Position numbers and translations under genes: made by a program | In this document: positions 1 through 5,503 of the stretch, piece after piece | Layout of the letters: each line of letters starts with the position of its first letter | How positions within the stretch are numbered: position 1 is the first letter of the stretch | Source of the DNA: JAGMES01 sp023128035 | Lineage (GTDB): Bacteria > Bacillota > Halanaerobiia > DY22613 | Length of the DNA stretch: 5,575 nt | Assembly: GCA_030627905.1 (NCBI GenBank) | Contig: DAOVRZ010000178.1 | Span: forward strand, 1-5,575 | Reading direction: 5' to 3' | The notes under the pieces: generated by a model | Database searches by the model: none | The model's input: the letters and a program-made list of their open reading frames with translations, nothing else | What the model was told of the DNA's origin: nothing

Positions 1-3
1 CAT
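1..3 (-). CDS. Start codon of a leftward gene running off the window
   Basis: Read on the minus strand, the first three bases are an ATG. A strong Shine-Dalgarno sequence (GGAGGG, plus-strand 10-15) stands 6 nt upstream of it, and a good promoter lies further upstream at 49-77. Only the initiation codon is inside the window, so the product cannot be known. The gene is divergent from the helix-turn-helix gene at 490, a layout common for regulator pairs in prophages and mobile elements, but that role is inference only. Confidence 0.5.
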
Positions 4-48
4 AATAATCCCTCCAAATGTCTATAAATCAACATAATATCTAATTAT

Positions 49-77
49 ATTATATCATATTTATGCATTTTTGGAAA
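49..77 (-). promoter_or_regulatory. Sigma-A type promoter for the leftward gene
   Basis: On the minus strand there is a perfect -10 hexamer TATAAT (49-54), extended to TGATATAAT (49-57), which matches the extended -10 form TGnTATAAT. A weak -35 TTTCCA (72-77) sits 17 bp upstream. Transcription would start near position 42, giving a leader of about 40 nt that includes the Shine-Dalgarno site at 10-15. The extended -10 is also present at 80-88 and 300-308, so more than one leftward start is possible. Confidence 0.5.
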
Positions 78-125
78 CTATTATATCAAAATATATCGAA
101 AAATATTTACTCGTTAGAGCTGAAT

Positions 126-162
126 TCTGGATATATAAGATGTGCTTACTCCAGATTTTTTT
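126..162 (+). terminator. Possible rho-independent terminator, orphan
   Basis: TCTGGA (126-131) pairs with TCCAGA (150-155), and an inner TAAG/CTTA can pair within the loop. Seven T residues follow at 156-162. The stem is short and AT-rich, so termination would be weak. No rightward gene lies upstream within the window, so this may be the leftover end of a lost gene or may stop stray transcription toward the regulator at 490. Confidence 0.35.
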
Positions 163-373
163 GCCAAAGAAGATATTTTTAAGTTTCGTGATTCTCGTAA
201 TTTTTTAAGATATACTCCAAAAGTAGCGTTATCACTCATATGGATACCTCATTTCGAATAAATTATGCGTTTAAAATATTTCTACCTATGTAAAATTATA
301 TTATATCAATTATTAAAAATCAAATAGGTATACTTCAAAATTTAAGACTAACGTCAAATTAACAAGAAAATTA

Positions 374-402
374 TTGACAATAGGGATGTTATTAGTTATA
401 AT
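374..402 (+). promoter_or_regulatory. Perfect-consensus sigma-A promoter for the 490 gene cluster
   Basis: TTGACA (374-379) and TATAAT (397-402) are both exact consensus hexamers, and they are separated by the ideal 17 bp. Transcription should start near 409, giving a leader of roughly 80 nt before the ATG at 490. Such a strong promoter in front of a small DNA-binding protein is normally held down by a repressor, possibly that protein itself. Confidence 0.85.
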
Positions 403-438
403 AATAATTACCTGATATAGTATTTTAATTAACAAAAC

Positions 439-460
439 GGACTTTACGGTATTTAAATCC
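439..460 (+). promoter_or_regulatory. Inverted repeat in the leader of the 490 gene
   Basis: GGACTTTA (439-446) and TTAAATCC (453-460) pair at 7 of 8 positions around a 6-nt centre. It lies about 30 nt after the predicted transcription start and 16 nt before the Shine-Dalgarno site. It could be an operator for the helix-turn-helix protein or a leader RNA hairpin. The sequence alone does not separate these two. Confidence 0.35.
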
Positions 461-489
461 TAAGTGAAGTGTTAGAAGGGGTGACTACA

Positions 490-702
490 ATGAAATTGAA
501 TGTGGAAAAAATAAGTAGGCTTTTGATAGGTAAGGGATGGAGTGAAGTCATATTTGCTCAAAAGTTAGGTTTGGATTATTCTTATGTTTATCAAGTGATG
601 CATAACCAGCGTGGAGTTGGTAAAAAATTTTTAACTGGTTTAATTAAACTTTGTGAAAAGGAATGCTTAAATTTTATAGGTTATATTTTGTTGGTTAATT
701 AA
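490..702 (+). CDS. Small helix-turn-helix (XRE/Cro-like) DNA-binding protein
   Basis: This is a 70-residue cytoplasmic protein, probably a transcription regulator. A Cro/C1-type helix-turn-helix is visible: the second helix is around residues 19-27 (EVIFAQKLG) and the recognition helix around 29-40 (DYSYVYQVMHNQ), followed by the basic RGVGKKF segment (41-47). No ligand-binding or protease domain follows, so it is little more than a DNA-binding domain. The ATG at 490 is preferred because AAGGGGTGA (476-484) stands 5 nt before it. A GTG at 469 in the same frame has no such site and would swallow this one. A perfect promoter lies upstream. The next small gene begins 20 nt after the stop with its own ribosome-binding site, so the two probably share a transcript. 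The last residues (NFIGYILLVN) are hydrophobic and may be a decayed or shifted C-terminus. Confidence 0.75.
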   Translation: MKLNVEKISRLLIGKGWSEVIFAQKLGLDYSYVYQVMHNQRGVGKKFLTGLIKLCEKECLNFIGYILLVN

Positions 703-722
703 AAAAAAGGTAGGTGTAGTTG

Positions 723-916
723 ATGAATTATCATTTGCTAAAGGAGATAAAAGAAAATTTTTTGAAGATGAAATAGTATTACATGGTGATGATGAACATA
801 TAAAAGCTATACTTGATTTATTTAAAGCTATAGATAGAATCATATCAAAAAGAGTTACTGAACAAGTAAAAAAAGGAGTATTTATGGGCTATTTGGTTGG
901 TTTTTTTCAGGTATAA
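723..916 (+). pseudogene. Small frameshifted gene, unknown function
   Basis: The ATG at 723 has a good Shine-Dalgarno sequence (AGGTG, 712-716, spacing 6 nt), but its frame stops at 774-776 after 17 codons. The overlapping frame shifted by one base stays open to the TAA at 914-916 and reads like real protein, yet has no usable start codon. Adding one T to the run of six at 758-763 joins them into a 64-residue protein. That product would be acidic in the middle (FEDEIVLHGDDEH), then helical and basic (residues 35-51), and would end in a hydrophobic tail (MGYLVGFFQV). I do not recognise the family. It follows the helix-turn-helix gene by 20 nt, so it belongs to the same small operon. The break may be true decay, a sequencing error in the T run, or, less likely, -1 slippage on A-AAT-TTT (755-761). 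Confidence 0.5.
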
Positions 917-1054
917 ATATATCTATAGTTGTATAAGTCTTTTGCATTAGGTTAAAAATCATCATGCAATATACATTAAATATTCCGATAAGAATACATA
1001 GAAGTTTTTTATGGTAACAATGACAAATAACAATAAAATAGTAGGGGGTCAAAA
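917..1054. other. Intergenic gap before the second regulator
   Basis: These 138 bases hold no coding frame. An inverted repeat TTGCAT (942-947) / ATGCAA (964-969) with a 16-nt spacer could be an operator. TTGCAT could also serve as a -35 with a poor -10 (TGCAAT, 965-970) at 17 bp. Neither is strong. The gap ends in the Shine-Dalgarno site of the next gene. Confidence 0.3.
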
Positions 1055-1358
1055 GTGAATTTTTCTTCTATTGGTCAAAAACTACGTAAATTCCGTGAAA
1101 GAAAAAGGTTATACCATTGCTGATCTAGCAAGAAAAACAGATATTAATTATTTTCAATTAACCGAATTTTTTCAAGGACGTGTTTCTCTCAGTTTAGATC
1201 AATTAAAATCTATTTCAATCATCCTGAATATTCCTGAAATTGTTCCACAGGCTACAAGTTACATTTGCCATATTGAGCATTATTTAGAGGATTTAGGAAT
1301 AGATGAACAATCTATTCCAAACATTATTGGATATATTTACAGTAAATTTGATGTATGA
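1055..1358 (+). pseudogene. Frameshifted XRE-family helix-turn-helix regulator
   Basis: A GTG at 1055, 5 nt after AGGGGGT (1043-1049), begins MNFSSIGQKLRKFRE, the typical first helix of an XRE/C1-type repressor. The frame is lost after codon 15 and stops at 1121-1123. Removing one A from the AAA at 1098-1100 restores a continuous 100-residue protein ending at the TGA at 1356-1358. Its helix-turn-helix runs over restored residues about 20-45 (TIADLARKTDINYFQLTEFF), followed by a short C-terminal region (HIEHYLEDLGIDEQSIPNII) that may mediate dimer formation. The downstream frame is also open from a TTG at 1071, but that start gives a different, non-homologous N-terminus and has no ribosome-binding site. 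The likeliest reading is a regulator inactivated by a one-base insertion, or a sequencing error. The protein probably came from a phage-like element, which is inferred from its type and neighbours. Confidence 0.65.
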
Positions 1359-1375
1359 AGTGTGTATGGTAAAAT

Positions 1376-1411
1376 AAAAATGTAAGAAACGGCAACCTAA
1401 AAATGTAGGAA
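1376..1411 (+). repeat. Short tandem-like repeat, 13 nt with one mismatch
   Basis: AAAAATGTAAGAA (1376-1388) and AAAAATGTAGGAA (1399-1411) lie 23 nt apart, just after the broken regulator. The repeat may mark a junction at the left edge of the intron relic. It is short and A-rich, so chance is possible. Confidence 0.3.
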
Positions 1412-1496
1412 TAAAATGGGAAATCCACTTGCCATTATCCTCAAAAAATTGTACCCTTTAAGTATCTACCAAAATGCTTAAGGGGGTTAAAAAGGA

Positions 1497-1784
1497 ATGA
1501 TGAAAGTGGATCAAATTAATTCTATCATATGCTTAGTCAATATGAAAAGTTACTTGGAGAAGTTAGGAAGTTGGATAAGAAGAAGACTACGGAAACAATG
1601 GAAGAAAGTTGAAACCCGTATAACTAAATTACGCGGGTTAGGTTTTCCAAATGAAGAGGCAATCAAAATAGCCAACACTCGAAAAGAGTATTGGAGAATC
1701 GCTAAAACTTAACAATTGCACAGCGTTTTGAATAACCAATACTGGAAAGAGCAGGGTTTGATAAATCTGATAACGACATATTCT
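1497..1784 (+). pseudogene. Group II intron maturase, C-terminal fragment with a stop codon
   Basis: Intact intron-encoded proteins are about 400-600 residues with reverse transcriptase, maturase (X) and DNA-binding domains, and they help the intron RNA fold and insert. Here only the C-terminal X/D-like part remains: NMKSYLEKLGSWIRRRLR, then KQWKKVETRITKLRGLGF and ANTRKEYWRIAKT. The TAA at 1710-1712 ends that frame, but homologous sequence continues in frame (QLHSVLNNQYWKEQGLINL) to about 1784, so the stop is a later mutation. Family members usually have a few residues (such as MVIW) between RRRLR and KQWK. They are absent here, pointing to an in-frame deletion of about 12 nt. The ATG ATG at 1497 follows AAGGA with very short spacing, so it may be the old start codon joined to the tail by a large internal deletion. 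A 71-residue peptide could still be made but would lack catalytic residues. Confidence 0.8.
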
Positions 1785-1802
1785 AATGCCGTATGGTGGT
1801 GT

Positions 1803-1838
1803 GAGAGGACGGCGGGGAGACCCCGCCTCCTGCTTGAT
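1803..1838 (+). ncRNA. Group II intron domain VI hairpin with altered branch point
   Basis: GGCGGGG (1811-1817) pairs perfectly with CCCCGCC (1821-1827) around an AGA loop, and AGGA (1806-1809) pairs with TCCT (1828-1831) past a bulged C at 1810. Below this, GAG (1803-1805) pairs with CTT (1833-1835), leaving base 1832 unpaired, the place of the bulged branch-point adenosine in group II introns. Here it is G. The intron ends TTGAT at about 1838, against nrdJ. On the minus strand the same hairpin lies just after the nrdJ stop codon but has no T run, so it is not a standard terminator for nrdJ. Confidence 0.6.
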
Positions 1839-4800
1839 TATCCACACTTACTATAACCACATGATCTACAGATTACGCAACCACCTTCATGTTCTAATTC
1901 TGTACCACAGTCAGGACAGACGGCAGAACCATTAGTTTCTTCTGTAAAGAAATCATATTTATCTTGGTTTTCTTCATTTACTAAAGAGGTAGTAGCTACT
2001 TCAGAGGAAACTTCAGGAAAGAAGTTGCTTTCCTTGGAATAATCCAGATATGTTTCAATTGCCCGGGCAATTGCGTCAGGGCAAGATACATTTTTTACAC
2101 CTTTACGTTTAATTGCTGCTGCACAACGGATTCCTTTTAACTGATGAATAATTTCTTCAATGGGTATTCCTGATCGTAATGCCAGTGAGATTAAACGACT
2201 GGTTGCTTCTGACTGGGAACGACAACCACCGCCTCGACCTGTGGAAGTGAAAACTTCGCATATTCCATGCTGATCAGAATTAAGGGTAATATATAATTTA
2301 CCGCAGCCTATATTGGTCTTTTCTGTAGTCCCAAAGGTGATATTTGGTCTAGGACGCTTGGTTTTAATTTGTTCTATTTTTGTTTCAACTTCTTTCTCTT
2401 TTTTCACCTGTAAGACCTGAACACTCCGACTGTCATCACGATAGACTGTGATCCCTTTACAACCTAATTGATAGCTCATCATATAAGTGTTTGCTACATC
2501 ATTAATAGTGGCTTTGTTAGGTAAGTTAATAGTTTTACTAACAGCATTATCTGTATGTTGTTGAAATGCTGCTTGCATTCGAATATGAAAGTCGGGTGTA
2601 ATATCATGAGATGTAACAAAAGCATTTCTCACATCCTCAGGAATCTCTTCGATTTCTTGAATAGATCCTGCATGAGCAATTCGCTCCATTAATTTCTGGC
2701 TATAAAAACCACGTTCTCTGGCGATCTCCTCGAAGAGAGGATGAACTTCAATTAGAGTACCATCCATGACATTTCGCTCGTAAGAGATGGCGAATAAAGG
2801 TTCAATTCCACTGCTTGTATTGGCTATAATGCTGATACTTCCAGTTGGTGCAATGGTAGTAGTAGTTGCATTACGAATCGGTTCATTATAGATACTGCCT
2901 TCAATGTTTGGAAATGCCTGTCTATCTTTTGCAAGCTCGGAACTTTTGATTTTTGACTGTTCATTGATAAAGCCCATGACTTTACCGGCTAGTTCAACTG
3001 CTTCATCGGAGTTATAAGGAATTCCTAATTTTATGAGCATATCTGCCCATCCCATAACACCTAATCCCACTTTACGATTTCCTTTAACATTTTGATCGAT
3101 TAGCTCTAGAGGATAGCGATTCATGTCAATTACATTATCTAAAAAATGGATTGCATCAGCTGTCACCTTTGCCAGTTTATCATAATCAACTACAGTGTTA
3201 TTATCTTCAATTTTCACCATCTTTGAAAGATTAATAGAACCTAGATTACAAGCTTCGTAAGGTAAAAGAGGCTGCTCCCCGCAATTATGTGTTACTATTC
3301 CATTTGCAATAAATGAGTGGGTCATTGGCTCAGTGAGATCATAAACTACTTCAGTATCAAGATGTTCAATTTTCGTAACTTTTTCATACATTTTTTCTTG
3401 ACGTAAATTTTTATTTGTTATTTTAGCTAACAAATCTTTTTTCTTTTGAGAAAGAAAATTAACTTTTTCTGCAAACACTCTTAAAGAAGTCCGTGATATA
3501 TTTAATTCATAGAGCTTTCCATCTGTGGAATAGGTAACTTCTTCATTATTTTTATTTGTGTATTCAAACACATCTTTGCGAGGATTTCTACTTCTATCAT
3601 AAATAGTAGATTTAATTCCCAAATTGAGAAGCAAAAGTTGAACCTGTTTTAGTAGGTTTTGTGATTTGGAGGTAAGTCTAACATAGTAATCTCCATGTTT
3701 TTCATTAAATGTAATTGTACCATCAGCAGTAAATAATCCTTGCAAGAAACCAATTACAGCTTCTTTGGATGCTGCAAAAATCGAATTTGGAACTTCTTTA
3801 TCATCAGCTTTAACTGTTTTAACTCCTAATTTAGAGAAAAAGTCGATAAAATATTTACTATGATATGATAAATGATATACTCCATTTTCTTGTTTAATTT
3901 CTTGAATTTCTTTTCCGTACATTTTATTGAGAGCAGGCTTTAGATGATTTAACATATCTATATCATCAGAACCAAAGGTAAATTCAACACGACAATCTTT
4001 ATCTTCATTTCTTAACCAACCATTACCGATAAGCCAACCAAGAATGAGACCTAAATCTTTGGACCATTGTTGTGGAAAGTTAAAGGTATAGGTTTGCCCA
4101 TTTTCCCCTATATAAGTGTTTTTTACTTTAAAAGGAAGATCATCTATTGAAGAAAAAGTTCCTTCTCCTGATTGAATGAGGACATGATCCCCTATTTTGA
4201 TGTTTTGGAGTTCTTTCCAACCTTGATTAGTAAGAAACTTATGATCAGGTGTTGCTTTAATTTCAAAACCTGCATTGGTAGTAAGCTTCATTATTGCTTT
4301 CTCACCATTTCGATATGCATGGGAGATGACATTTGTAGAGGTACCAATTTTATTTAAATCTGGTAATGATTCAATGATAATGCCACCATTAGCTACCATG
4401 ACTGATTCAGTAGATACACGGTTGTCTGTAACAATACGTAAATTCCCTTGATTATATTTAGCGTAAAGCTCGTCCATTTTCATTAGTCCATATTCTGTTG
4501 CTACTAAAGTGTCACCAGTGATACATGGATTTGTACTTTCAATCTCACCTAACTGAGGGGTAGGGTTATCATCATTGATTTGATCAATAAAGATAATACC
4601 TGGTTCACCATTACTGTGAGCTAACTCAACCATTTTATTAAAGACTTCTCTTGCTTTCAAGCTTCCTACTATCTTTTTATTACGAGGGTTAAGCAAATCA
4701 TATTCTTCATCATTTTTTACAGCTTCCATAAATGAATTGGTTACAGCTACAGAAATATTAAAGTTATTTAACATATTCTCATCGGCTTTAGCTGAGATGA

Positions 4801-5338
4801 AATTTAAAATATCAGGATGATCTACACGAAGAATTCCCATATTCGCTCCTCGTCGTTTACCACCTTGTTTAACAGTATTAGTAGCAGCATCAAAAACCTG
4901 CATAAAAGAGATTGGGCCACTGGCTACACCGCCAGTTGTACAAACAGAATCGTTTTTGGGGCGCAGACGACTGAAACTAAATCCAGTTCCTCCACCACTT
5001 TTTTGAATTAAAGCAGCGTTTTTTACTGCTTCGAAGATTCCTTCCATACTATCCTCTACAGGTAATACAAAACAGGCTGATAACTGCTGTAAGTCATTTC
5101 CTGCGTTCATTAAAGTTGGGGAGTTAGGAAGAAAATTTAGATTTGTCATCAACTGATAAAATGTTTCTTTCGCTTTTGCTTCCTCTCCACCATAAAAGCG
5201 TTCGGCTTCAGCAATATTTGTAGCTACTCGATCAAAAAGTTCTTCAGGAGTTTCGATAACTTTCCGGTTTTCATCACGTAATAAGTAACGTGCTTCTAAA
5301 ACTTTAGTTGCATTAGGTGACAGATTTGAATTGCACAT
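1838..5338 (-). CDS. nrdJ: Adenosylcobalamin-dependent (class II) ribonucleotide reductase with intein
   Basis: The enzyme reduces ribonucleotides to deoxyribonucleotides for DNA synthesis in the cytoplasm, using a cobalamin-generated thiyl radical and so needing no oxygen. The precursor has 1166 residues. Removing the intein (272-685) leaves 752, a normal length for NrdJ. The N-terminal region opens NATKVLEARYLLRDE with no ATP-cone seen. C89 (SACFVLP) and C697 (PYEAC) form the redox pair. The active-site N-x-C-x-E triad is N270, C686 and E688. PTGSIS (831-836) is the phosphate-binding loop. A TSCPD-type domain covers about 1009-1095 (SCPD at 1085). A cysteine-rich tail (C1141, C1144, C1154, C1157, C1160, C1165) ends GYSKCG, combining zinc-binding and electron-shuttle cysteines. 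The ATG at 5338 follows TAAGGAGG by 6 nt. A longer frame from 5428 begins within the promoter -10 box and is rejected. It is probably a single-gene transcript with no clear terminator. Confidence 0.97.
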   Translation of the reverse strand: MCNSNLSPNATKVLEARYLLRDENRKVIETPEELFDRVATNIAEAERFYGGEEAKAKETFYQLMTNLNFLPNSPTLMNAGNDLQQLSACFVLPVEDSMEGIFEAVKNAALIQKSGGGTGFSFSRLRPKNDSVCTTGGVASGPISFMQVFDAATNTVKQGGKRRGANMGILRVDHPDILNFISAKADENMLNNFNISVAVTNSFMEAVKNDEEYDLLNPRNKKIVGSLKAREVFNKMVELAHSNGEPGIIFIDQINDDNPTPQLGEIESTNPCITGDTLVATEYGLMKMDELYAKYNQGNLRIVTDNRVSTESVMVANGGIIIESLPDLNKIGTSTNVISHAYRNGEKAIMKLTTNAGFEIKATPDHKFLTNQGWKELQNIKIGDHVLIQSGEGTFSSIDDLPFKVKNTYIGENGQTYTFNFPQQWSKDLGLILGWLIGNGWLRNEDKDCRVEFTFGSDDIDMLNHLKPALNKMYGKEIQEIKQENGVYHLSYHSKYFIDFFSKLGVKTVKADDKEVPNSIFAASKEAVIGFLQGLFTADGTITFNEKHGDYYVRLTSKSQNLLKQVQLLLLNLGIKSTIYDRSRNPRKDVFEYTNKNNEEVTYSTDGKLYELNISRTSLRVFAEKVNFLSQKKKDLLAKITNKNLRQEKMYEKVTKIEHLDTEVVYDLTEPMTHSFIANGIVTHNCGEQPLLPYEACNLGSINLSKMVKIEDNNTVVDYDKLAKVTADAIHFLDNVIDMNRYPLELIDQNVKGNRKVGLGVMGWADMLIKLGIPYNSDEAVELAGKVMGFINEQSKIKSSELAKDRQAFPNIEGSIYNEPIRNATTTTIAPTGSISIIANTSSGIEPLFAISYERNVMDGTLIEVHPLFEEIARERGFYSQKLMERIAHAGSIQEIEEIPEDVRNAFVTSHDITPDFHIRMQAAFQQHTDNAVSKTINLPNKATINDVANTYMMSYQLGCKGITVYRDDSRSVQVLQVKKEKEVETKIEQIKTKRPRPNITFGTTEKTNIGCGKLYITLNSDQHGICEVFTSTGRGGGCRSQSEATSRLISLALRSGIPIEEIIHQLKGIRCAAAIKRKGVKNVSCPDAIARAIETYLDYSKESNFFPEVSSEVATTSLVNEENQDKYDFFTEETNGSAVCPDCGTELEHEGGCVICRSCGYSKCG
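3284..4525 (-). mobile_element. Intein with LAGLIDADG homing endonuclease, inside NrdJ
   Basis: This protein intron of 414 residues excises itself from the NrdJ precursor and joins the flanks. The splice borders are NP/CITGDTLVA and IVTHN/CGEQP. Splicing residues are complete: Cys1 (block A), the T92-P-D-H95 motif (block B), penultimate His413 and terminal Asn414, with Cys as the +1 extein residue. Residues roughly 140-370 form a two-motif LAGLIDADG endonuclease that would cut intein-free nrdJ alleles to spread the element. The first motif is LGWLIGNGWL, where the usual catalytic Asp is Asn168 (codon 4022-4024). The second, GLFTADG, keeps Asp268 (3722-3724). Splicing therefore looks functional, while DNA cutting is probably impaired or limited to a nick. 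The intein is AT-rich like its host gene and shows no frame damage, as expected when splicing must be kept for the host enzyme to work. Confidence 0.96.
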
Positions 5339-5344
5339 ACTGTG

Positions 5345-5352
5345 CCTCCTTA
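5345..5352 (-). promoter_or_regulatory. Shine-Dalgarno site that fixes the nrdJ start
   Basis: TAAGGAGG on the minus strand is complementary to the end of 16S rRNA and stands 6 nt before the ATG at 5338. It sets the N-terminus as MCNSNLSPNATK and removes the 30 extra residues of the longer open frame. Confidence 0.9.
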
Positions 5353-5370
5353 TGTTTGTTAAATGGATTC

Positions 5371-5383
5371 TGCGCTTCGCGCA
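5371..5383 (-). promoter_or_regulatory. Compact hairpin in the nrdJ leader
   Basis: TGCGC and GCGCA pair around a GAA triloop on the minus strand. The core GCGAAGC is known as an unusually stable mini-hairpin. It lies about 40 nt after the predicted transcript start and about 20 nt before the Shine-Dalgarno site, so it may protect the mRNA 5' region. No regulatory role can be shown from sequence. Confidence 0.35.
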
Positions 5384-5426
5384 ATATAAAATTAAAAAAT
5401 TGATCATATTAAGAATGTACTTACCC

Positions 5427-5455
5427 ATTATACCGCACCTAATTTAAGCTGTCTA
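5427..5455 (-). promoter_or_regulatory. Sigma-A promoter of nrdJ
   Basis: On the minus strand, -35 TAGACA (5450-5455, 5 of 6 consensus) and -10 TATAAT (5427-5432, 6 of 6) are separated by exactly 17 bp. Transcription should start near 5420, giving an 82-nt leader. The ATG at 5428 overlaps the -10 box, so it is not transcribed and cannot start the protein. Confidence 0.85.
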
Positions 5456-5465
5456 TGGCGTAAAA

Positions 5466-5481
5466 GTAGCATATATTGTGG
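5466..5481 (-). promoter_or_regulatory. Candidate NrdR box, promoter-proximal
   Basis: The minus strand reads CCACAATATATGCTAC, agreeing with the 16-bp NrdR consensus (acaCwAtATaTwGtgt) at about 11 positions, including the ATATAT centre and one CAC arm. NrdR is an ATP-cone repressor that shuts down ribonucleotide reductase genes when dATP is abundant. The site ends 10 bp before the -35 box. The match is imperfect and must be weighed with its partner at 5498. Confidence 0.45.
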
Positions 5482-5503
5482 TTTTCCTAGATTAGAACCA
5501 CAA
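5476..5503. repeat. Perfect 8-bp inverted repeat upstream of the nrdJ promoter
   Basis: TTGTGGTT (5476-5483) and AACCACAA (5496-5503) flank a 12-nt spacer. The repeat sits about 20 bp upstream of the -35 box, where an operator or activator site would be expected. It links the inner halves of the two candidate NrdR boxes. Confidence 0.55.

Larger units (their letters stand above)
43..308. repeat. 15-bp exact direct repeat, copies at 43-57 and 294-308
   Basis: The sequence AATTATATTATATCA occurs twice, 251 bp apart. A shorter form, ATTATATCA, occurs a third time at 80-88. On the minus strand each copy reads TGATATAAT, an extended -10 promoter element. The repeat may therefore mark duplicated leftward promoters or regulator sites. 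It is low-complexity sequence, so chance or slippage cannot be excluded. Confidence 0.4.
4..489. other. AT-rich divergent intergenic control region
   Basis: About 486 bases separate the leftward start codon from the rightward helix-turn-helix gene, with no credible coding frame in between. The stretch holds promoters for both directions, an orphan terminator-like hairpin, a 15-bp exact direct repeat, and an inverted repeat TACCTAT (283-289) / ATAGGTA (324-330). It also has an imperfect repeat pair at 209-222 and 327-340 (12 of 14 bases, core TATACTyCAAAA). In such AT-rich DNA some short matches will be chance, but the density of promoter signals suits a regulatory switch region. Confidence 0.5.
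1377..1838 (+). mobile_element. Decayed group II intron, 3' remnant
   Basis: The right part is clear. The C-terminal coding part of a group II intron maturase (1497-1784) is followed by the typical 3' RNA end GTGGTGTGAGAGG, a GC-rich domain VI hairpin and a TTGAT end at 1838. Domain V is nearly missing: GCCGTA (1788-1793) runs straight into TGGTGGTGTG, where a full intron has about 30 nt with a GAAA-capped hairpin. The reverse-transcriptase domain and most of domains I to IV are gone. The left boundary is uncertain. The stretch 1377-1496 has no coding frame and may hold scraps of intron RNA, but I could not recognise a domain there. The element cannot splice or move by itself. Confidence 0.75.

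Noticed and set aside
469..489. GTG start for the first helix-turn-helix protein
   Set aside because: The extra seven codons contain the Shine-Dalgarno site of the ATG at 490, which is the better start.
1071..1100. TTG start giving a 95-residue version of the second regulator
   Set aside because: No ribosome-binding site precedes it, and the GTG at 1055 in the other frame encodes a typical XRE first helix, so a frameshift explains the data better.
1638..1847. A 69-codon minus-strand open frame across the intron relic and the end of nrdJ
   Set aside because: It runs antisense to recognisable maturase sequence and through the domain VI hairpin, has no ribosome-binding site and no protein-like composition.
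4172..4357. A 61-codon plus-strand open frame
   Set aside because: It is entirely antisense to the intein coding sequence and is a shadow of that strong frame.
4817..5011. A 64-codon plus-strand open frame
   Set aside because: It is antisense to conserved NrdJ sequence and rich in Ser/Thr in the way shadow frames often are.
5339..5420. Cobalamin riboswitch in the nrdJ leader
   Set aside because: The leader is only about 82 nt, far shorter than a cobalamin riboswitch, and no B12-box-like sequence is seen.
5339..5428. 30-residue N-terminal extension of NrdJ
   Set aside because: Its ATG overlaps the -10 box, it lacks a ribosome-binding site, and NrdJ families begin near NATKVLEARY.
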